Shown here in pieces: positions 59,648 to 64,000 of a stretch of DNA of 64,000 nt. The DNA is from Geomonas limicola (GTDB taxonomy: Bacteria > Desulfobacterota > Desulfuromonadia > Geobacterales > Geobacteraceae). The notes beneath the pieces were generated by a model. The model was not told where the DNA came from, did not search any database, and saw nothing but the letters and a program-made list of their open reading frames with translations. How positions within the stretch are numbered: position 1 is the first letter of the stretch; every line of letters begins with the position of its first letter. Where the stretch lies: contig NZ_BLXZ01000002.1 of the NCBI RefSeq assembly GCF_014193675.1, positions 1 to 64,000 of the forward strand. The letters run 5' to 3'. The position numbers and the translations under genes were made by a program.

Positions 59648-61330
59648 ATGACACAGATCCGCCTATCTTTACTGCTGCTGTCCGCGGGGGTCCTGGGGCT
59701 GTTCCCGGCCGGCGCCCATGCCATGCACCGCCGGGCGCCGTCCCGGACCATGGAGATCATCTCCACCTCGGAGGGGGGCGGGGTCATGGCCCGGCAGCCC
59801 AATGTCGTCTTCCGGCGGGGGAGACCGGGCGGCACCACGATCACCGTCCGCCCTGAGAGCGTGAGGCAGACGGTCGACGGGATCGGCACCTCGTTCACCG
59901 AATCCTCCGCCTTCGTGCTGGCCCATCTCGACCGGGAGAGGCGCCGGGAGGTCATGAGGAGCATCTTCGGGGAGAAGGGGGCCAATTTCGCCCTGTCCCG
60001 CACCCACATCGGCGCCTGCGATTTTTCCGTCGAGGGGAAATACTCCTACGCCGAGGTCGCCGGGGACCGGAAACTGGAGAGCTTCAGCATCGCCCCCGAC
60101 AAGGCCGGTTTCGCCAGGAGCGCCTACCCGGGGATCGTCGACGAAAGCTACGACCTGCTCCCCATGATAAAGGAGGCCCTGGCTGTCAAGGGTGCCCAGC
60201 GTGACCGCGAACTGAGGATAGTCGCCTCGGCCTGGACCGCCCCCCCCTGGATGAAGGATATCGGAGCGTGGTACATCCCCGGTTCCCCGGAAAACAACTG
60301 GCAGGGAACCGGCGGCTCGCTCAAGACGGAGCACCTGCCGACCTACGCCGACTACCTGGTCCGGTACCTCGACGCCTATAGGGCGGAGGGGGTCAGCATC
60401 TGGGGGCTCACCCCGGTCAACGAGCCGTACGGCAACAACGGGCAGTGGGAGAGCATGCACTTCACCCCCGAGACCCAGAACGACTTCGTGAAGAACCATC
60501 TCGGGCCGAAGCTCCATGCCGGCAACCATGCCGACGTGAAGCTCATGATTTACGACCACAACAGGGACGGCCTGGAAAAGTGGACCGACCTCATGTTCGC
60601 CGACCCGGCGACGGCTCGCTACCTATACGGCGCGGCCGTCCACTGGTACGAAAGCTCGTTCCGGGTCTTCGAGGAGGTGCTCGACGCCGTTGCCCGGAAA
60701 TTCCCGAAGTTCGCCATCCTCCACACGGAAGGGTGCATCGACGACCTCGGGAAACCGGCACCGGGAGGGATTCTGGACCCGGTCCGCTACCGGGAGTCGG
60801 GGTGGTTCAACAATGACGGTTTCTGGTGGAATGCCAACGCGACGGACTGGGGGTACAGCGCTACCTGGGCGGGGGTCGTCAGGTCGGACCATCCCGTCTA
60901 CACGCCGGTGCACCGCTATGCCCGCAACATCATTGTCAGCCTGAATCACGGGGTGCGCGGCTGGATCGACTGGAACATCGTCCTGGATAGCCGGGGGGGG
61001 CCAAACCACGTGGGGAACTATTGCGGCGCACCGATCATGATCGACACCGCAACCCGTCAGGTCTACTACACCCCCATTTTCCACGTGCTTTCCCAGTTCA
61101 GCAGGACCATCCGTCCCGGGGACACTGTCGTTCAGACCGAGCTCAATCCGGCGGGAGTGCGCTCCGATGCCCTCTACGCCTTGGCCACCCTGAACGGCGC
61201 CAACGTCCTGAGCGTTCAGCTCCTCAACACGACGAAACAGCCGGTCACCTACCATCTGCAGCTGGGCGATCGCTACGCGAAGATACGCACCGCGGCAAAT
61301 TCGCTCCAGACGGTACGGGTCCGGTTATGA
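59648..61330 (+). CDS. GH30-family glucanase/glucosidase
   Basis: A 560-residue exported enzyme with a signal peptide ending AGAHA. The GH30 (beta/alpha)8 plus side beta-domain is shown by QTVDGIGTSFTESSAFVL, ALSRTHIGACDFS, ASAWTAPPWMKD, acid/base Glu259 in WGLTPVNEPYGN and nucleophile Glu361 in FAILHTEGCID, with the C-terminal YYTPIFHVLSQFSRTIRPG forming part of the side domain. GH30 subgroups include endo-beta-1,6-glucanases and glucosylceramidases. Beside a GH16 laminarinase-like enzyme, beta-1,6-glucan or branch removal is the best guess. It starts 71 bp after the GH16 gene and 16 bp ahead of the symporter gene. Confidence 0.9.
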   Translation: MTQIRLSLLLLSAGVLGLFPAGAHAMHRRAPSRTMEIISTSEGGGVMARQPNVVFRRGRPGGTTITVRPESVRQTVDGIGTSFTESSAFVLAHLDRERRREVMRSIFGEKGANFALSRTHIGACDFSVEGKYSYAEVAGDRKLESFSIAPDKAGFARSAYPGIVDESYDLLPMIKEALAVKGAQRDRELRIVASAWTAPPWMKDIGAWYIPGSPENNWQGTGGSLKTEHLPTYADYLVRYLDAYRAEGVSIWGLTPVNEPYGNNGQWESMHFTPETQNDFVKNHLGPKLHAGNHADVKLMIYDHNRDGLEKWTDLMFADPATARYLYGAAVHWYESSFRVFEEVLDAVARKFPKFAILHTEGCIDDLGKPAPGGILDPVRYRESGWFNNDGFWWNANATDWGYSATWAGVVRSDHPVYTPVHRYARNIIVSLNHGVRGWIDWNIVLDSRGGPNHVGNYCGAPIMIDTATRQVYYTPIFHVLSQFSRTIRPGDTVVQTELNPAGVRSDALYALATLNGANVLSVQLLNTTKQPVTYHLQLGDRYAKIRTAANSLQTVRVRL

Positions 61331-61346
61331 CGGGAAGGAGGCAGCC

Positions 61347-62798
61347 ATGACGCAGCACGACACGCTCCCGGAAGACATCGTCCCCATCGGGCAGAAGATC
61401 GCCTTCGGCGCGGGACACCTGGCCAACCAGCTGTTTCCGGCGGCGTTGGGCGTGTTCATGGTGGTGCTGGTCCTGTCGCTTAAGATGGATCCGCTGCTTG
61501 CCGGCCTGCTGTCGGCGCTTCCGCGCATACTCGACGCTCTCATCGACCCCGTGATGGGGTTCATCTCGGACCACACGAAGTCGCGCTGGGGGAGAAGAAA
61601 ACCGTACATCCTGGTAGGGAGCATCATCTCCGGCACGACCTTCATGGTCATGTGGCAGCTGTATCCGGAAAATTCCGTTGCCTACAATTTCTGCTATTTC
61701 CTGATCCTGTCCCTGGTGTTTTATACCGGCTACACGATCTTCGCGGCCCCGCTCATCGGCCTTGGCTACGAGATGAGTCCCGACTACAACGAGCGCACCC
61801 GGCTGATGGCGGTTTCGCAATGGATGGGGCAGATAGCCTGGATGCTCGCCCCCTGGGCCTGGGTGCTCATCTACGACCCCGCCGTCTACAGCTCCGGTCC
61901 GGAGGGGGCGAGACGGCTCTCGGTGTGGGTGGGAGGGTTCTGCCTGGTCCTGGGGGTGCTGCCGGCCCTATTCTGCCGGGAACGCGCGCAGGATCAGGGC
62001 GAGGCACGGCTCTCGCTCAAGGACATTGCCGCCAGCACCAGGCAGTTCCTGCTGGGGATACGGCAGACCGCCACCTGCAGGCCGTTTCTGAAACTCTGCG
62101 GCGCAACCTTCCTCATTTTCAACGGGTTTCAGACCATAGCCCAGTTTGCCTTCTTCATCATCCTTTTCTACCTCTTCCGCGGGGACAAAACCGCCGCGGG
62201 GACCTGGCCCGCCTGGTTCGGCACCATGAGCGCCGTTGCCACCGCCTTCCTGGTCATTCCCATCGTCACCTACCTCTCCCAAAGGCTCGGCAAGAAAAAC
62301 GCCTTCATCATCTCCACGGCGATCTCCTTTGCAGGGTACCTCCTGAAATGGTGGTGCTTTGACCCGGCCAACCCCTGGCTCATGTTCGTGCCGCTGCCGC
62401 TCATTTCGTTCAGCATCGGTGGGCTTTTTACCCTGATGATGTCAATGACCGCCGACGTGTGCGACCTCGACGAACTGGTACACGGCAGCCCCCGCCGCGA
62501 GGCGACGTTCGGCGCAGTCTACTGGTGGATGGTGAAACTCGGCACCGCATGTGCCGTCCTTTTAAGCGGAGCCATCCTGAAATGGGTCGGGTTTGATCAG
62601 AACCTGGCGGTTCAGTCGGCGACGACCATGACCAACCTGCGTCTGGCCGATATCTGCATACCGATATGCACGGGGGTCCTGGCGATAGCCGTTATCTGGA
62701 ACTACGACATTACCGAGGCGAAGGCCCGGGAGATGAGGGAAAAGCTGAACGCGCGGCGCGCTGGCGAAGCAGTTCTGCTCGGCTCCGGAGGGGGTTAA
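61347..62798 (+). CDS. GPH-family sugar:cation symporter
   Basis: A 483-residue inner-membrane transporter of the glycoside-pentoside-hexuronide (MelB-like) family with about 12 transmembrane segments. The family signature LDALIDPVMGFISDHTKSRW, then GRRKPYI, is complete, followed by YEMSPDYNERTRLMAVSQWM. In the second half VCDLDELVHGSPRREATFGA matches the conserved loop. GGAAGGAGGC precedes the ATG 16 bp after the GH30 stop. It should import glucose or gluco-oligosaccharides released by GH16/GH30 for the cytoplasmic phosphorylase encoded on the other side of the regulator. Confidence 0.92.
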   Translation: MTQHDTLPEDIVPIGQKIAFGAGHLANQLFPAALGVFMVVLVLSLKMDPLLAGLLSALPRILDALIDPVMGFISDHTKSRWGRRKPYILVGSIISGTTFMVMWQLYPENSVAYNFCYFLILSLVFYTGYTIFAAPLIGLGYEMSPDYNERTRLMAVSQWMGQIAWMLAPWAWVLIYDPAVYSSGPEGARRLSVWVGGFCLVLGVLPALFCRERAQDQGEARLSLKDIAASTRQFLLGIRQTATCRPFLKLCGATFLIFNGFQTIAQFAFFIILFYLFRGDKTAAGTWPAWFGTMSAVATAFLVIPIVTYLSQRLGKKNAFIISTAISFAGYLLKWWCFDPANPWLMFVPLPLISFSIGGLFTLMMSMTADVCDLDELVHGSPRREATFGAVYWWMVKLGTACAVLLSGAILKWVGFDQNLAVQSATTMTNLRLADICIPICTGVLAIAVIWNYDITEAKAREMREKLNARRAGEAVLLGSGGG

Positions 62799-62956
62799 GG
62801 CGCGATACGGGTGAGGGGCGTGAAGGTACCGTGCCTTGCTCGTGAGCTAAAGGTTTTACCGACAGCAAGGCGAGGGTGGGTGACGGGAGGAGGCCGTCCC
62901 GGTCTCCATGATGATTGTCTTGTTCCACAGGTGTCGGCTTTTTTTTGCCCAAAATA

Positions 62957-62970
62957 CTGCTATATAGCAG
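62957..62970 (+). promoter_or_regulatory. Third GntR-LacI operator palindrome
   Basis: CTGCTATATAGCAG is a perfect 14-bp palindrome containing TGCTATATAGCA, identical to the GH16 operator. It lies 69 bp upstream of the Fn3 lipoprotein start. The TATATA in its centre may be the -10 box. No -35 at good spacing was obvious. Confidence 0.7.
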
Positions 62971-63038
62971 CGGCACGCTTCGATGGTGCATGCTGGTGAG
63001 CCGTACGAGATGGACCACATCTACAGGAGGGTATTGCA

Positions 63039-64000
63039 ATGAGGAAAAAGCTGTTTAACGTTTCACCGTTTCTGTCACTGGTCATGTTGCTTGTTTTGTC
63101 CGCCGCGATGTTGGCCGGGTGTGGGGGTGGCGGTTCCGGCAGCCCGGCACCGACCGCACCGACCGCAACGGCACCCGGTGCGCCGACGATCGGGACGGCC
63201 ACGGTGGGCAATGCCCAGGCGACCGTCAGCTTCACTCCCCCGGTGAGCAATGGCGGCAGCGCCATCACCAGCTACACCGTGACGTCGACTCCGGGCGGCA
63301 AGACAGCCACCGGGTCGGCCAGTCCGCTCACCGTCACCGGCCTCACCAACGGGACCAGCTACACCTTTACCGTGACGGCCACCAATGCGGCCGGCACCAG
63401 CACGGCATCGGCCGCCTCGAATGCGGTGACACCGGTGGCGCCGTTTGCCGCCCTTACGGTGGTGCAGAACCAGACCGTATCCCAGGATTCCTATGACACG
63501 GCGAACTCTGTCGCCCTGCCGGGCAACAACCTCCAGGGGTCGTACGCTTTCGGTAGCATTGCACCCACCTGGTGGTGGGGTGGTGTCGGCACGGATTCCG
63601 CCTATGTCGGATACGGCGTCAACAAAAACGGCACCGGTGCCGGCCTTGGAGTGTACGTAGCTGGTGCCGGATCCAACACCTGGGACATCAACGGAGCTTC
63701 TTCCGTGGTCGTCGGACTGGGAACCAATGCGGAATGTGTCGGCATATGCAAGGCAACCCTGGTTCTCGTCTCCTCTAACCCCAGTTGCAAGGCGACCGCA
63801 AACAGCGGCATGACCATCACCGCAGGACCGGTCAATACCGGAAATAGCGTTGCCGCGCCCACAACGGCTACAACCTATACCAAGACCCTGACCGACGCCA
63901 ACTGGACCGTAACCGGTTGCACGACCAACACCATGGCGGGTTTCCTTTCCCAACCTCTTAAGGAGGTGCACGCCCAGATGCTCCAGGCGGACATGCAGTT
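63039..64000 (+). CDS. Fn3-domain lipoprotein, truncated by window end
   Basis: At least 320 residues, open at the window edge. The ATG at 63039 follows AGGAGGGTATTGCA. Signal peptide with lipobox MLAGC. Residues about 50-140 form a fibronectin type III domain (PGAPTIGTATVGNAQATVSF, GLTNGTSYTFTVTATNAAG). The next part (WWWGGVGTDSAYVGYGVNKN, then paired Cys around CVGICKATLVL) is unrecognised. It looks like a surface carbohydrate-binding or extracellular-enzyme lipoprotein. The operator palindrome upstream places it in the same regulon as the glucanases. Confidence 0.8.
   Translation, partial: MRKKLFNVSPFLSLVMLLVLSAAMLAGCGGGGSGSPAPTAPTATAPGAPTIGTATVGNAQATVSFTPPVSNGGSAITSYTVTSTPGGKTATGSASPLTVTGLTNGTSYTFTVTATNAAGTSTASAASNAVTPVAPFAALTVVQNQTVSQDSYDTANSVALPGNNLQGSYAFGSIAPTWWWGGVGTDSAYVGYGVNKNGTGAGLGVYVAGAGSNTWDINGASSVVVGLGTNAECVGICKATLVLVSSNPSCKATANSGMTITAGPVNTGNSVAAPTTATTYTKTLTDANWTVTGCTTNTMAGFLSQPLKEVHAQMLQADMQ

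Overview
The window comes from a high-GC Gram-negative bacterium, most likely a Desulfuromonadales (Geobacter/Geomonas-like) deltaproteobacterium. This is an inference from three things: a futalosine-pathway menaquinone cluster (mqnE, mqnC, ubiX/A/D), a GEMM-I cyclic-dinucleotide riboswitch ahead of secreted proteins, and many lipoproteins and outer-membrane proteins. No database search was possible. All product calls rest on motifs read from the translated sequence.

Layout. 0-9 kb is housekeeping: a purine-type NCS2 permease, an RNase Z-like metallo-hydrolase, an HtrA/DegP protease, an OmpR-type response regulator next to ppsR, prmA-rsmE and rnd. 9.3-15.6 kb is a minus-strand run ubiD-ubiA-ubiX-mqnE-mqnC-hisC (menaquinone plus histidine). 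16-17 kb holds a putative mono-haem lipoprotein. 17.4-28.6 kb is a riboswitch-led plus-strand operon: three secreted DUF11-like proteins, one small DUF11-like protein and a 2024-residue protein combining DUF11, SpaA/SdrD-like, OmpA and beta-barrel parts. It looks like a cyclic-dinucleotide-controlled surface assembly whose function I cannot name. A convergent gene (29-34.9 kb) encodes a lectin-like protein of about 1970 residues with eleven repeats of about 125 residues.

35.4-48.5 kb is an integrated mobilizable element in tRNA-Pro(CGG). It is bounded by 51-bp identical att repeats and has an AlpA-type excisionase, a tyrosine integrase and paired putative arm sites near both ends. It carries a MobF relaxase with an RHH accessory protein and a coiled-coil membrane protein, an HTH-nucleotidyltransferase/HEPN pair with a tandem palindromic operator, and a compositionally distinct set of unknown genes (HNH-like, Mrr-like nuclease, two membrane-anchored proteins) that may be a defence module.

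48.6-64 kb is a beta-glucan utilization locus around a GntR-LacI hybrid regulator. Its genes encode a GH94/149/161-type phosphorylase, a small lipoprotein, a glycosidase fused to an outer-membrane barrel, a GH16 laminarinase-like lipoprotein, a GH30 enzyme, a GPH-family sugar symporter and a truncated Fn3 lipoprotein. Three near-identical palindromes (TGCTATATAGCA) mark the putative regulon. The inferred pathway is surface depolymerization of a beta-1,3/1,6-glucan, import of oligosaccharides and intracellular phosphorolysis.
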